A DNA stretch of 64,000 bases from NCBI RefSeq assembly GCF_001722335.1, contig NZ_MIHA01000008.1, forward strand, positions 185,401 through 249,400. Reading direction: 5' to 3'. The DNA comes from Mycolicibacterium flavescens. GTDB taxonomy: Bacteria > Actinomycetota > Actinomycetes > Mycobacteriales > Mycobacteriaceae. The notes under the pieces were generated by a model that saw only the letters and a program-made list of their open reading frames with translations, was not told the origin of the DNA and ran no database searches. Shown piece after piece: positions 16,272-24,185 of this stretch. Position 1 is the first letter of the stretch, and each line of letters starts with the position of its first letter. A program made the position numbers and the translations under genes.

Positions 16272-16691
16272 GTGGACGCTGACAAGATACAGATCACCGA
16301 GGTGTTGATTCGCTACGCGACCGGCATCGACACCAAGGACTGGGCGCTGTTTCGCACCTGCTGGACCGACGAGGTCGACATCGACTACGGAGATCTGGGC
16401 ACGTTCACCGATGCGGGCGCTTTCACCGAGTTGATGGAGCAGATCCACGGCGGGATGGGCCCAACGTACCACCGCATTTCGAACGTCGCGATCACGCTCG
16501 ACGGGGACCGGGCCACCGCGCGCTCGTACGTGCACGCGGTGCTGATGGCGGTACCGGGCGACGCCAACAGCTGGATCGATGCGCTCGGCCACTACGACGA
16601 CGAGCTGACCCGGACCTCCGAGGGCTGGCGGATCACCAAGCGCGCCACCAACATCGCGCGGGTGCTGAGCGCCGCTGGCACGGCGACGTGA
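16272..16691 (+). CDS. SnoaL/NTF2-like protein
   Basis: 139 residues, GTG start. It has the cone-shaped NTF2/SnoaL_4 fold pattern: an N-terminal helix with IRYATGIDTKDWALFRTCWTDEVDIDYGD, a middle helix, and C-terminal strands ending in GWRITKRATNIARV. This family includes bile-acid 7-alpha-dehydratase-like and steroid isomerase-like enzymes as well as non-catalytic proteins; Tyr/Asp/His candidates are present but a reaction cannot be set. It is the first gene of a three-gene run and its stop overlaps the following SDR start (GTGA). Confidence 0.82.
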   Translation: MDADKIQITEVLIRYATGIDTKDWALFRTCWTDEVDIDYGDLGTFTDAGAFTELMEQIHGGMGPTYHRISNVAITLDGDRATARSYVHAVLMAVPGDANSWIDALGHYDDELTRTSEGWRITKRATNIARVLSAAGTAT

Positions 16692-17503
16692 CCGAATCCG
16701 ACGGTGCAGAGTTCGCGGCGCGCTACGGACCGTGGGCGGTGATCGCCGGCGCGTCGGAGGGCATCGGCGCCGCGCTGGCCGACGAACTCGGCGCGCTCGG
16801 GCTCAACGTGGTGTTGATCGCACGTAACGGCGCACTGCTCGAGGAGGTTGCGTCCGGCGTCCGCGACCGGCACGGTGTGCGGACGCAGGTGGTGGTCCAG
16901 GATCTGACGGCCGCCGACGCGAGCACCAGAATCGCCGCTGCCACCGCCGATCTCGAGGTCGGGTTGCTGGTCTACAACGCGGGCGCATCGGATCGCACGA
17001 CGCCGTTCCTGCGCAACGAGCTCGAGTACTCGCTGCATCAGGTGGCGCTGGACTGCATCGGGCCGCTGGCGCTCACCCACCACTTCGGACCGGCGATGTG
17101 CGATCGCGGTCGCGGCGGCATCGTGATCGTCGCCTCACTGGCCTGCCTGGCCGGATCGGCGACGCTGGCGGTCTACTCCGCGGTCAAGGCGTTTCAACAC
17201 ACGTTCGCCGAGGGGCTGTGGGCCGAGCTGCGACCGCACGGCGTCGACGTGTGCTGCACACCGCTGGGGATGACCTACACACCGGCACTGGCGCGGATGG
17301 GTGTGGAGTACGACCCGCAGACGCAGATGCGCTCCGAGGATGTGGCCGCCGAGATCATCGCCAACGTCGGCAGCGGGCCGACTTTCGTGGTCGGGGAGAA
17401 CAACCGCGCGGTGGCACAGCAGGTCTGGACGATCGACCGGCGCACGCTGGTGGAGATGATGAGCGCGGCCTCGACCGAATTCGCCGAGAGTAGGGACAGA
17501 TGA
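16688..17503 (+). CDS. Short-chain dehydrogenase/reductase
   Basis: 271 residues. It has the NAD(P)-binding motif GASEGIGAALADEL (approx. residues 20-33), NAG at approx. 96-98, the catalytic Tyr and Lys in YSAVK (approx. 161-165), and Ser upstream in IVIVASLA. It would oxidise or reduce a hydroxyl/keto group. The GTG start overlaps the NTF2-like gene and the stop overlaps the VOC gene (ATGA), so the three are translationally coupled and probably act on one intermediate. The C-terminus is longer than the classical 250-residue form. Confidence 0.88.
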   Translation: MTESDGAEFAARYGPWAVIAGASEGIGAALADELGALGLNVVLIARNGALLEEVASGVRDRHGVRTQVVVQDLTAADASTRIAAATADLEVGLLVYNAGASDRTTPFLRNELEYSLHQVALDCIGPLALTHHFGPAMCDRGRGGIVIVASLACLAGSATLAVYSAVKAFQHTFAEGLWAELRPHGVDVCCTPLGMTYTPALARMGVEYDPQTQMRSEDVAAEIIANVGSGPTFVVGENNRAVAQQVWTIDRRTLVEMMSAASTEFAESRDR

Positions 17504-18030
17504 CGACCCTGCCGGGACCGATCCGCCAGGTCGGCTACGTCGTGACCGACATCGACTGCGCGATCGAAGCCTGGCTCGCCATCGGGGTCGGCCCGTGGTT
17601 CGTCATGCGCGATCTGACCCTGACCGCCAGCTACCGCGGGGAGCGCTGCGAGATCACCCAGTCGCTGGCGCTGAGCAACAGCGGCGACCTGCAGATCGAA
17701 CTGATTCGGCAGCAGAGCACCGGCCCGAGCGTGTTCACCGAGTTCCTCGAAGCACACGGTGAAGGATTTCACCAGATCGCTTACTGGGCAGACGATTTCG
17801 ACTCCACGCTGGTGGCTGTCGCGGCCGCCGGCTGGCCAGTCGTCTGGCAGGGTGGCGAAGACGTCGGCACCCGCTTCGCCTACGTCGAGCCACCCGCCGG
17901 CGGTGTGTACGTCGCGCCGGTCGTCGAGATCATGGAACTCAACGAGGTCACCACCGGCATGGCGGCGTTCGTCCGCGACGCCGCCGCGAACTGGGACGGA
18001 TCCGACCCGGTCCGCGTCCTCGGCGGGTGA
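17500..18030 (+). CDS. VOC (glyoxalase/bleomycin-resistance fold) protein
   Basis: 176 residues with the paired beta-alpha-beta-beta-beta modules of the VOC superfamily. Candidate metal ligands are His in GFHQIAYW (approx. residue 88) and Glu in VVEIMEL (approx. 145). The first expected ligand is not obvious in QVGYVV, so metal binding may be altered. Relatives include methylmalonyl-CoA epimerase-like and steroid-associated lyase-like proteins, and no reaction can be fixed. It is the last gene of the NTF2-SDR-VOC run and is followed by a palindromic repeat. Confidence 0.8.
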   Translation: MTTLPGPIRQVGYVVTDIDCAIEAWLAIGVGPWFVMRDLTLTASYRGERCEITQSLALSNSGDLQIELIRQQSTGPSVFTEFLEAHGEGFHQIAYWADDFDSTLVAVAAAGWPVVWQGGEDVGTRFAYVEPPAGGVYVAPVVEIMELNEVTTGMAAFVRDAAANWDGSDPVRVLGG

Positions 18031-18035
18031 CCGTT

Positions 18036-18096
18036 CGCGAAACTGTGTTCCAGCAGGGAAAGTTCGAGTGAGGACCTGACGGAATACAGTTTCGCG
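18036..18096. repeat. Dispersed intergenic palindromic repeat, copy 1
   Basis: Arms CGCGAAACTGTGTTCC and GGAATACAGTTTCGCG pair with one mismatch across a 29-nt spacer. The element lies between convergent genes. A second copy at 47655-47711 is alike over the whole length, spacer included, so this is a repeat family rather than a chance terminator. It may still act as a terminator in both directions. Confidence 0.75.
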
Positions 18097-18100
18097 GAAA

Positions 18101-18817
18101 TCACTTGGCGCGGTTCATCGCCTTGTCGGCGGTCGCCCAGTGCTCGTCGGACACCCACAGCCGGGCGAACGCCGCGACCGCCTCGTCGGTCGACGCGCCG
18201 CGCATCACCCGCTTGATCTCACCGGCGGGGCGGTGCGCGAGTTGCCGGGCGATCGCACGCCAGTCGTCGTCGAACGTCTCGCGGGGCAGCACCCGGTCGA
18301 TCAGCCCGATCCGCTCGGCCTCGGGTGCCTGCAGAATCGTGCCGGTGCCGGCCAGCAGCAGCGCGGTGCTGTAACCGACCAGCGACACCAGTCGCTCGGC
18401 GCCACCCCAGGCCGGCATGATCGCCAGCGAGACCTGGTTGAAGCCGATCTTGATGTCCGCGGCGGCCAGGCGGATGTCGGCGGCCACCGCGAACTCCGCG
18501 CCGCCGCCGAGCGCGTGGCCGTTGAGCGCCGCGATCGTGGGACCCGGGAAGCCGGCGATCCGGTCGCACACGGAGCGCATCCGGCGTGCCATCGCCGCCG
18601 CGTCGTCCTCGGTGCGCAGCGCGGCCAGCTGTTTGAGGTCGCCGCCGGACACGAACGCCCGGTCACCCGCGCCCCTGAGGACCAGGGCCCGCGCATCCTG
18701 CGCGCGGTCGAGCGCATCGTCGAGCTGTTCCATCGTCTCGGGCGCGATTGCGTTGCGGGCCTGCGGGCGGTCGATGGTGATGACCGCCAAGCCGTCGTCC
18801 AACTCGAGGTCGACCAT
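18101..18817 (-). CDS. Enoyl-CoA hydratase/isomerase family protein
   Basis: 238 residues with the crotonase fold. The oxyanion-hole motif GHALGGGAEFA is present with its Glu, and the CoA-binding segment ALVLRGAGDRAFVSGGDLKQL is intact. In the second catalytic position, where hydratases have Glu before the LLGxxPG segment, this protein reads NQVSLAIMPAWGG with Gln. It may therefore be an isomerase or another crotonase variant rather than a plain hydratase. It is divergent from the acyl-CoA ligase at 18908, with a GAGAAT-type site between them. The ATG at 18817 is chosen because the family N-terminus starts there, although the frame stays open far upstream. Confidence 0.88.
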   Translation of the reverse strand: MVDLELDDGLAVITIDRPQARNAIAPETMEQLDDALDRAQDARALVLRGAGDRAFVSGGDLKQLAALRTEDDAAAMARRMRSVCDRIAGFPGPTIAALNGHALGGGAEFAVAADIRLAAADIKIGFNQVSLAIMPAWGGAERLVSLVGYSTALLLAGTGTILQAPEAERIGLIDRVLPRETFDDDWRAIARQLAHRPAGEIKRVMRGASTDEAVAAFARLWVSDEHWATADKAMNRAK

Positions 18818-18844
18818 CAGAGGTTCTCCGTTTGCGGTATTGGC

Positions 18845-18863
18845 ATTCTCGGATTGAGAGAAT
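18845..18863. promoter_or_regulatory. Inverted ATTCTC/GAGAAT site in a divergent promoter
   Basis: ATTCTC and GAGAAT lie 7 bp apart in the gap between the hydratase-like gene and the acyl-CoA ligase. The right half continues as GAGAATAGCAT, close to GAGAATAGGATTC at 20488. TAGCAT could itself be a -10 element for the ligase. The site is a candidate operator shared within the island. Confidence 0.5.
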
Positions 18864-18907
18864 AGCATCGCCTCGAGTCGGAGCTGCCGCCCGAGTGTGG
18901 GGAGTCC

Positions 18908-20458
18908 ATGCGCACCATTCCTGTCGAGCTGACCAGACGCTACGAAGAGCAGGGGTGGTGGACGCCCGACACGCTCGGTGAGCTGCTGGCGCGTCACCTC
19001 GCCGCCAATCCGCACACCGGCTTCTGCGTGCATTCCGAAATCCGGCCCTATACGGGCACTTTCGCTGACGTCGAACACCGCGCCCGGCGCCTGGCCGCGG
19101 GCCTGCGGCGGCGCGGAGTGGGGCCGGGCGATGTGGTCGCACTGCAGCTGCCGAACTGGATGGAGGCCGCGGTCACGTTCTGGGCCACCACGTTCCTCGG
19201 TGCCGTCGTGGTGCCGATCGTGCACTTCTACGGTCGACGCGAACTCACCCACATCCTGTCGGTGGCGCGGCCCAAGGTCTTCGTCACCACCCGGGACTTC
19301 GGCCGGATGCGGTTCGACGCCGACCTGGCCGCCGACGTGCCGATCGTCGCACTGGTCGGCGAGGATTTCGACGAGCTCCTCGACCCCGAACCGATGACCG
19401 GCACCCTGGCCGCCGATCCCGCGGGACCGGCGCTGATCGCGTTCACCTCCGGAACCACCAACAACCCCAAAGGCGTTGTGCACAGCCATCAGACGCTGGG
19501 CTTCGAAACCCGCCAGCTGCTGGAGAACTATCCGAAGGACCGCGGCCGCCAACTGACCGCCACCCCGATCGGCCACTTCATCGGCATGGTCGGCGCCTTC
19601 CTGATCCCGGTGCTGGAGGGCGCTCCGATCGACCTGTGCGACGTGTGGGATCCGGGCCGGGTGCTCAAACTCATGGAGACCGAGGGGATGTCGATCGGCG
19701 GCGGTCCGCCGTACTTCGTCACCAGCCTGCTCGACCATCCCGACTGCACCGACGCGCACCGGTCGCGGTTCACCACCGTCGGACTGGGCGGGTCGACGGT
19801 ACCGGCCGCGGTGACCAGGCGGCTGGCGGACATGGGGTTCTTCGTCTTCCGCTCCTACGGCAGCACCGAGCACCCGTCGATCACCGGGTCGCGGCCGACG
19901 GCGCCGGAGGACAAGCGTCTCTACACCGACGGCGATCCCCGGCCGGGCGTCGAGATCAAGCTGACCGAGGAGGGCGAGATCCTGTCCCGCGGACCGGATC
20001 TGTGCCTGGGCTACACCGACGACGAGTTGACCCGCAAGTCGTTCGACGAGGACGGCTGGTACCACACCGGCGACATCGGTGTGCTCGACGCGGACGGCTA
20101 CCTGACCATCACCGACCGCAAGGCCGACGTGATCATCCGCGGCGGGGAGAACATCTCGGCGCTCGAGGTCGAAGAGGTGCTGCTGAGCATGCCCAGTGTC
20201 GCCGAGGCCGTTGTGGTGGCCGCGCCCGACAACCGGCTCGGGGAGCGGACCGCGGCGGTGTTGCGGGTCCGCGACGGGCACTCGATGCCCACGCTCGACG
20301 ACGTGCGGACCCACTTCAAGCAGGCCGGCGTGGCGATCCAGAAGTGGCCCGAACAACTGCACGAGGTGCCCGCCGGGCAGGACTACCCGCGCACCGCCAG
20401 CGGCAAGGTGCAGAAGTTCCGGGTCCGCGAAATGGTCCGTCAGGCAGCCACCGGGTAG
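18908..20458 (+). CDS. Acyl-CoA synthetase (FadD-type, AMP-forming)
   Basis: 516 residues of the ANL superfamily. The motifs are the P-loop AFTSGTTNNPKGVVHSH (approx. residues 179-195), the A5 region RSYGSTEHPS (approx. 316-325), the hinge region YHTGDIGVLDADGYL with DRKADVIIRGGENIS (approx. 384-415), and the C-terminal catalytic Lys in RTASGKVQK (approx. 500). It activates a carboxylic acid to its CoA thioester through an acyl-AMP. Substrate unknown; the best-matching class is cyclohexanecarboxylate/short polar acid ligases rather than long-chain FadDs, and this is a weak inference. GGGGAG lies 6 nt before the ATG. Confidence 0.94.
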   Translation: MRTIPVELTRRYEEQGWWTPDTLGELLARHLAANPHTGFCVHSEIRPYTGTFADVEHRARRLAAGLRRRGVGPGDVVALQLPNWMEAAVTFWATTFLGAVVVPIVHFYGRRELTHILSVARPKVFVTTRDFGRMRFDADLAADVPIVALVGEDFDELLDPEPMTGTLAADPAGPALIAFTSGTTNNPKGVVHSHQTLGFETRQLLENYPKDRGRQLTATPIGHFIGMVGAFLIPVLEGAPIDLCDVWDPGRVLKLMETEGMSIGGGPPYFVTSLLDHPDCTDAHRSRFTTVGLGGSTVPAAVTRRLADMGFFVFRSYGSTEHPSITGSRPTAPEDKRLYTDGDPRPGVEIKLTEEGEILSRGPDLCLGYTDDELTRKSFDEDGWYHTGDIGVLDADGYLTITDRKADVIIRGGENISALEVEEVLLSMPSVAEAVVVAAPDNRLGERTAAVLRVRDGHSMPTLDDVRTHFKQAGVAIQKWPEQLHEVPAGQDYPRTASGKVQKFRVREMVRQAATG

Positions 20459-20487
20459 CGGAGGGACGTTGCGCTGCCACCATCTGT

Positions 20488-20502
20488 GAGAATAGGATTC
20501 TC
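20488..20502. promoter_or_regulatory. Perfect GAGAAT-N3-ATTCTC palindrome
   Basis: GAGAAT-AGG-ATTCTC lies 22 bp before the amidohydrolase start and overlaps a possible -10 element (TAGGAT, 20493-20498). It is the cleanest copy of the motif in this island, and a bound protein would block transcription of the amidohydrolase-ligase pair. Confidence 0.6.
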
Positions 20503-20524
20503 CCGAGAAGAAAAGGAGTGTTCC

Positions 20525-21715
20525 ATGGGGCAACTTTCACACCGGGTTGACATCCCGTTTCCGCTGTTCGATGCGGACAACCATCTCTACGAGCCGCCCG
20601 AGGCGATGACCAAGTACCTGCCCAAGGAGTACAAGGACGTCGTCCAGTACGTCGAGGTCAACGGGCGTACCAAGATCGCCATCAAGGGCCAGATCAGCAA
20701 CTACATCCCGAACCCGACCTTCTCGCACGTCGCCAAGCCCGGCGCGTGGGAGGAGTACTTCAAGTTCGGCAACCCCGACGGCAAGAGCAAGCGCGAGCTG
20801 TTCGGTGAGCCGATGCGGTCCATCCCCGCGTTCTTCGAGCCGGCCCCGCGGCTGGAGCTGATGAACGAACTCGGCGTCGACCGGTCGTTGATGTTCCCGA
20901 CCCTGGCCAGCCTCATCGAGGAGCGGCTGCGCGACGACCCGATGGCGATCCACGTCATCATCCACTCGCTGAACCAGTGGCTCGACGAGGTGTGGGGCTT
21001 CAACTACCAGAACCGCATCTTCGTCACGCCGGTGATCACGCTGCCGATCGTCGAGAAGGCGATCGAGGAGCTGGACTGGGCGGTCAAGCGGGGCGCCCGC
21101 GCGATCCTGGTCCGTCCCGCGCCGGTGCCGGGCTTCCGCGGCCCTCGCTCGTTCGCGCTGCCGGAGTTCGACCCGTTCTGGGAGAAGTGCGTCGAGTACG
21201 ACGTCTTCGTGGGCATGCACTCGTCGGACAGCGGCTACTCGCGCTACACCTCCGAGTGGGACGGCGTCGCGCAGGAGATGCTGCCGTTCCAGACCAACGC
21301 GATGTCGATCCTCAACGAGTGGCGCCCGATCCAGGACGCGGTGGCGTCGTGGGTGATCCACGGTGCGCTGTTCCGGCATCCCAAGCTCAAGGTCGGCATC
21401 GTCGAGGCCGGCTCGAAATGGATGTTCCCGCTTCTGGATTCGATGGCCGAGGTGTACAAGAAGGCCCCCGAGGCGTTCCTGGGCAACCCGATCGAGGAGA
21501 TCAAGAACCGCATCTACGTCAGCCCGTTCTACGAGGAGGGCATCGACGACCTGATCAACCTGATCGGCGTGGACCAGGTGCTCTACGGATCGGACTGGCC
21601 GCACCCGGAGGGCCTGGCCGAACCGACGCACTACGTCACCGCGCTGGAACACCTCTCGGTCGAGGATCAGGCCAAGATCATGGGCGGCAACCTGGGTCGT
21701 CTCGTCACAGTGTGA
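20525..21715 (+). CDS. Amidohydrolase 2 family (ACMSD-like) hydrolase/decarboxylase
   Basis: 396 residues. The N-terminal metal motif is DADNHLYEP (approx. residues 15-23, the DxH/HxH position), an internal His follows in VGMHSS, and the C-terminal signature is YGSDWPHPEG (approx. 355-364). The family is a TIM-barrel metal-dependent hydrolase or decarboxylase. Similar proteins are common beside acyl-CoA ligases in mycobacterial lipid and steroid gene sets, with mostly unproven reactions. AAAGGAG at 20512-20518 supports the ATG at 20525. The stop overlaps the GTG start of the following ligase, so the two are coupled. Confidence 0.9.
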   Translation: MGQLSHRVDIPFPLFDADNHLYEPPEAMTKYLPKEYKDVVQYVEVNGRTKIAIKGQISNYIPNPTFSHVAKPGAWEEYFKFGNPDGKSKRELFGEPMRSIPAFFEPAPRLELMNELGVDRSLMFPTLASLIEERLRDDPMAIHVIIHSLNQWLDEVWGFNYQNRIFVTPVITLPIVEKAIEELDWAVKRGARAILVRPAPVPGFRGPRSFALPEFDPFWEKCVEYDVFVGMHSSDSGYSRYTSEWDGVAQEMLPFQTNAMSILNEWRPIQDAVASWVIHGALFRHPKLKVGIVEAGSKWMFPLLDSMAEVYKKAPEAFLGNPIEEIKNRIYVSPFYEEGIDDLINLIGVDQVLYGSDWPHPEGLAEPTHYVTALEHLSVEDQAKIMGGNLGRLVTV

Positions 21716-23166
21716 CGCCCGGCTGGCAGACCATCCCCGGGATGGTCTTGAGCGCGGCGGACCGCTTCGGCGACGCGGAAGCGGTCGTCGACGGTCCGCT
21801 GCGCTTGACCTTCACCGAACTGGTGCACCGAATCCGGTGCGCCGCAGGAGCGTTCGCCGAACTCGGGGTGGCGAAGGGCGACCGCGTCGCGGTGTGGGCG
21901 CCGAACTCGGCCGAGTGGATCGTGGCGGCGTTCGGCCTGATGACCGCAGGCGGGGTGCTGGTGCCCGTCAACACGCGGTTCAAACCCGACGAGGCCGGCG
22001 ACGTGATCACCCGCAGCGGCGCCAAGGCCGTGCTGGTGCAGAAGGACTTCCTGGGCCTGGATTACTCGGTGGCAACCGATGTTCCGGTCATCGACCTGAA
22101 GTCCGGGTTCCTCTCGCAGGGCTCACCGTTCGAGTGCGCGATTTCCGGCACCGACATCGCCGACGTCATCTTCACCTCGGGCACCACGGGCCGGCCCAAG
22201 GGCGCGATGATGAACCACCTGCAGACGCTGCGGGCCTACGAGGAGTGGGCCACGCTGGCCGATCTGCGCCGCGGCGACCGCTACCTGATGATCAACCCGT
22301 ACTTCCACACGTTCGGGCTCAAGGCCGGGCTGGTCGCCTCGTTCCTGCGCGGGGCGACGATGCTGCCGGTGGCCGCGTTCGACGTCGACACGGTCGTCGA
22401 CCTCATCGAGCGCGAGCGCATCACGATGCTGCCCGGCCCGCCGACGCTGTACCACTCGCTGCTCACCGTCGGTGACAAGAGCCGGCTCGCAAGCCTGCGG
22501 GCCGGGGTGACCGGCGCGGCCGACATCCCGGTCGAGTTGATCCGCCGGATCCGCGACGAGCTGCCGTTCCAGTCGCTGATGACCGGTTACGGGCTCACCG
22601 AGGCCGGCAACGTCACGCTGTCGCGCCCCGGTGACAGCCCCGAGGACGTCGCGACGACCGCCGGTCTGCCCTGCGAGGACGTCGAGGTGCGAATCGCCGA
22701 CGACGGCGAGGTGCTGGTGCGCGGCTACAACGTCATGCAGGGCTACCTCGACGACCCCGAGGCGACCGCCGAGGCGATCGACGCCGACGGTTTCCTGCAC
22801 ACCGGCGACCTCGGTGAATTCACCGATTCGGGCCGGCTGCGCATCGTCGGCCGCAAGAAGGACATGTTCATCGTCGGCGGCTTCAACGCCTACCCGGCCG
22901 AGATCGAAGGCTTCCTGCTCGAGCACCCCGGCGTGGCCCAGGCCGCGGTGATCGGTGTGCCCGACGAGCGGCTCGGACAGGTCGGCAAGGCGTTCGTCGT
23001 CTGCAAGGACGGGCACGCGGGGCTGACCGCGGAGGCCCTCATAGCGTGGAGCCGCGAACGAATGGCGGGGTTCAAGGTGCCTCGCTATGTAGAGTTCCTC
23101 GACGAGCTGCCGTTGAACGCCACCGGCAAGGTGATGAAGGACCGTCTTCGGGACAGCGTGCGCTGA
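21712..23166 (+). CDS. Acyl-CoA synthetase (FadD3-like, AMP-forming)
   Basis: 484 residues from GTG 21712, which overlaps the upstream stop as GTGA; the frame is open further upstream but that is coding shadow. The motifs are the P-loop IFTSGTTGRPKGAMMNH (approx. residues 150), the A5 region TGYGLTEAGN (approx. 290), the hinge LHTGDLGEFTDSGRL with GRKKDMFIVGGFNAYP (approx. 365-395), and the catalytic Lys in NATGKVMKD near the end. The short length and motif spelling recall FadD3-type ligases of steroid-ring acids, which is inference. It is transcribed with the amidohydrolase. Confidence 0.92.
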   Translation: MTPGWQTIPGMVLSAADRFGDAEAVVDGPLRLTFTELVHRIRCAAGAFAELGVAKGDRVAVWAPNSAEWIVAAFGLMTAGGVLVPVNTRFKPDEAGDVITRSGAKAVLVQKDFLGLDYSVATDVPVIDLKSGFLSQGSPFECAISGTDIADVIFTSGTTGRPKGAMMNHLQTLRAYEEWATLADLRRGDRYLMINPYFHTFGLKAGLVASFLRGATMLPVAAFDVDTVVDLIERERITMLPGPPTLYHSLLTVGDKSRLASLRAGVTGAADIPVELIRRIRDELPFQSLMTGYGLTEAGNVTLSRPGDSPEDVATTAGLPCEDVEVRIADDGEVLVRGYNVMQGYLDDPEATAEAIDADGFLHTGDLGEFTDSGRLRIVGRKKDMFIVGGFNAYPAEIEGFLLEHPGVAQAAVIGVPDERLGQVGKAFVVCKDGHAGLTAEALIAWSRERMAGFKVPRYVEFLDELPLNATGKVMKDRLRDSVR

Positions 23167-23233
23167 GCAGCCGCACAGTGCGTAAATTGCGTTTCCGCAG
23201 CGCATCGGTGTTTGCCGGGGCCTACGGACGCGG

Positions 23234-23251
23234 GTATCGTCGCAGCGATAC
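23234..23251. promoter_or_regulatory. Inverted repeat upstream of the Mce-associated genes
   Basis: GTATCG and CGATAC are separated by 6 bp, 53 bp before the GTG of the first Mce-associated gene. It may be an operator or part of a terminator for the ligase gene that ends at 23166. Nothing decides between these. Confidence 0.35.
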
Positions 23252-23260
23252 TCCAAAATG

Positions 23261-23275
23261 GATAATGGCATTCTC
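23261..23275. promoter_or_regulatory. GAGAAT-N3-ATTCTC-type site with one mismatch
   Basis: GATAAT-GGC-ATTCTC has one mismatch to the perfect palindrome at 20488, 28 bp before the GTG of the Mce-associated gene. It ties the accessory Mce genes to the same putative regulon as the ligases and the amidohydrolase. Confidence 0.5.
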
Positions 23276-23303
23276 ATCGAGTTGTGCAGACAAGGAGGTC
23301 GCA

Positions 23304-24185
23304 GTGCCGTCTTTCAGGCGCCGCGCATCGGTCGCGGACGCGGACAGCGTCGCACCGACGCAGCAAGACCCTGAGCGGTCGGCGGACGCGGACGAAGCAC
23401 TGCGCCTCGCGGAGGAGGCGGAGGCCGAAGCGGCCGAGGCCGAGGCCCGCGCCGCAGCCGCCCGTGCCCGCGCGAAGGCGATCCGGCTCCGCAAGCAGGC
23501 CGAGGAGGCCGCGGCTCCGTCCGGCGCCCCGGAGGCCGACGAATCCGCCGACGCGACGGAAACTGTCGACGCGACGGAAACTGTCGACGCGACGGAAGCC
23601 GACACCTCCGAAGCCGACACCACGGAAGCTGACACCACCCAAGCCGACACCACGGAAGCCGCCGATGAACCCGCGGCGCGCTCGCGGCGGCGGTTCCCGC
23701 GGATCCGGTGGAAGATCGTCGCCGCCGTGCTGGCGATCCTGCTCATCCTCGGTTTCGCCGGGGCGAGCGGCTACATGGTCTGGCAGCACCGGCTCACCGA
23801 GCAGGAGCAGCAGCGCACCGCCGAGTACGCCGCCGCGGCCCGGCAGAGCGTGGTGACGCTGATGTCGCTGGACTTCAACAAGGCCCAGGAAGACGTCCAG
23901 CGCATCATCGACAACACGACCGGTCAGTTCCGGGACGACTTCGAGGCGCAGGCCGAGGATTTCGCCAAGGTCGCCAAGGACTCCAAGGTCATCACCGAGG
24001 TCAACGTGAACGTGGCCGCTGTGCAGTCGATGACCGACGACACCGCCACCGCGATCGTGTCGGCGACCTCGCGGGTCACCAACGCCGCCGGCGCCAACCA
24101 GGAGCCGCGGTCCTGGCGATTGCTGGTCGACCTGGTCCGCGAGGGCGACCAGATCAAGATGTCGAAAGTCGAGTTCGTCCCGTGA
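23304..24185 (+). CDS. Mce-associated membrane protein with acidic repeat N-terminus
   Basis: 293 residues from GTG 23304, supported by AAGGAGG at 23292-23298. The first about 130 residues are cytoplasmic: an Ala/Glu/Arg coiled coil (approx. 28-68), then acidic repeats rich in TETVDA and EADTT. One transmembrane helix follows (approx. 138-160, VAAVLAILLILGFAGASGYMVW) and then a periplasmic domain of about 130 residues with an NTF2-like pattern. This is the architecture of Mce-associated (Mas/Mam) proteins that stabilise Mce complexes. These usually sit directly after mceF, whereas here they are 13 kb away. It overlaps the next gene by 4 bp. Confidence 0.88.
   Translation: MPSFRRRASVADADSVAPTQQDPERSADADEALRLAEEAEAEAAEAEARAAAARARAKAIRLRKQAEEAAAPSGAPEADESADATETVDATETVDATEADTSEADTTEADTTQADTTEAADEPAARSRRRFPRIRWKIVAAVLAILLILGFAGASGYMVWQHRLTEQEQQRTAEYAAAARQSVVTLMSLDFNKAQEDVQRIIDNTTGQFRDDFEAQAEDFAKVAKDSKVITEVNVNVAAVQSMTDDTATAIVSATSRVTNAAGANQEPRSWRLLVDLVREGDQIKMSKVEFVP
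23550..23660 (+). repeat. In-frame tandem repeats coding TETVDA / EADTT
   Basis: Two identical 18-bp units (GACGCGACGGAAACTGTC) are followed by a partial third and then by 15-bp units of the form GCCGACACCACGGAA. All keep the frame, so the acidic linker can expand or shrink without breaking the gene. Confidence 0.85.

Noticed and set aside
18818..20533. N-terminal extension of the hydratase-like gene to 20533
   Set aside because: The frame is open but lies antisense to the acyl-CoA ligase, and the crotonase domain begins at 18817 after the divergent promoter.
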